Source: JAAYZK01 sp964535025 (GTDB taxonomy: Bacteria > Planctomycetota > Phycisphaerae > SM23-33 > FEN-1343). Taken from it: a stretch of DNA of 13,438 nucleotides. Under the pieces are notes generated by a model. That model worked only from the letters and a program-made list of their open reading frames with translations, was not told the DNA's origin and made no database searches. The position numbers were made by a program, and so were the translations under genes. The stretch spans positions 1-13,438 of the forward strand of contig CAZHRW010000239.1 of NCBI GenBank assembly GCA_964535025.1, in the 5' to 3' direction. Position 1 is the stretch's first letter; every line of letters starts with the position of its first letter. Positions 13,438-13,438 of the stretch are shown here, one piece after another.

Positions 13438-13438
13438 G

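Overview
The window is GC-rich DNA that most resembles a planctomycete chromosome (Planctomycetota, possibly Phycisphaerae). That assignment is an inference. It rests on a PEP-CTERM sorting tail (VPEPATW, hydrophobic stretch, RRRR) on a giant secreted protein, dockerin-like DxDxDGDxDLDDF repeats on two exported proteins, and a Planctomycete-like mix of these beside housekeeping genes.

Layout. 1-281 is the 3' end of infC (IF-3). 282-704 holds a short open frame resembling a hydrolase C-terminus, then a sigma70-like promoter overlapped by a perfect inverted repeat. 705-5012 is a 1435-residue glycine-rich repeat protein. Its body looks like the passenger of a proteobacterial autotransporter, but it ends in a dockerin-like pair and a PEP-CTERM tail instead of a beta-barrel. 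5073-6961 is a translation cluster: promoter, leader hairpin, rpmI (L35), hairpin-rich spacer, rplT (L20), intrinsic terminator, pheS. No pheT follows. 6962-7212 has no convincing gene. 7213-11009 is a co-directional run: a 12-TM MFS permease, a DUF1684 protein, and a SLAC1/TehA-type channel or transporter with an eleventh TM and an extra C-terminal domain of about 165 residues. 11010-11091 is a convergent gap with a 9-nt tandem repeat. 11092-13014, on the minus strand, is a secreted right-handed beta-helix protein with a C-terminal dockerin pair. Its upstream region, 13015-13438, carries a minus-strand promoter candidate and a second copy of the 9-nt repeat at the window edge.

How the genes relate. 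infC, rpmI, rplT and pheS form a classical translation neighbourhood, but it is split by nearly 5 kb carrying the giant surface protein. rpmI has its own strong promoter just after that gene, so the ribosomal genes need not depend on transcription through it. The two exported proteins share near-identical dockerin-like calcium loops and may belong to the same extracellular system; no cohesin or exosortase gene is visible here. The membrane-protein run could be one operon, but its substrates cannot be read from sequence.

The most notable points are the autotransporter-like passenger with a swapped C-terminal anchor, its position inside a ribosomal gene cluster, the TehA-like protein with an added extracytoplasmic domain, and the direct 9-nt repeat clusters on both sides of the beta-helix gene.
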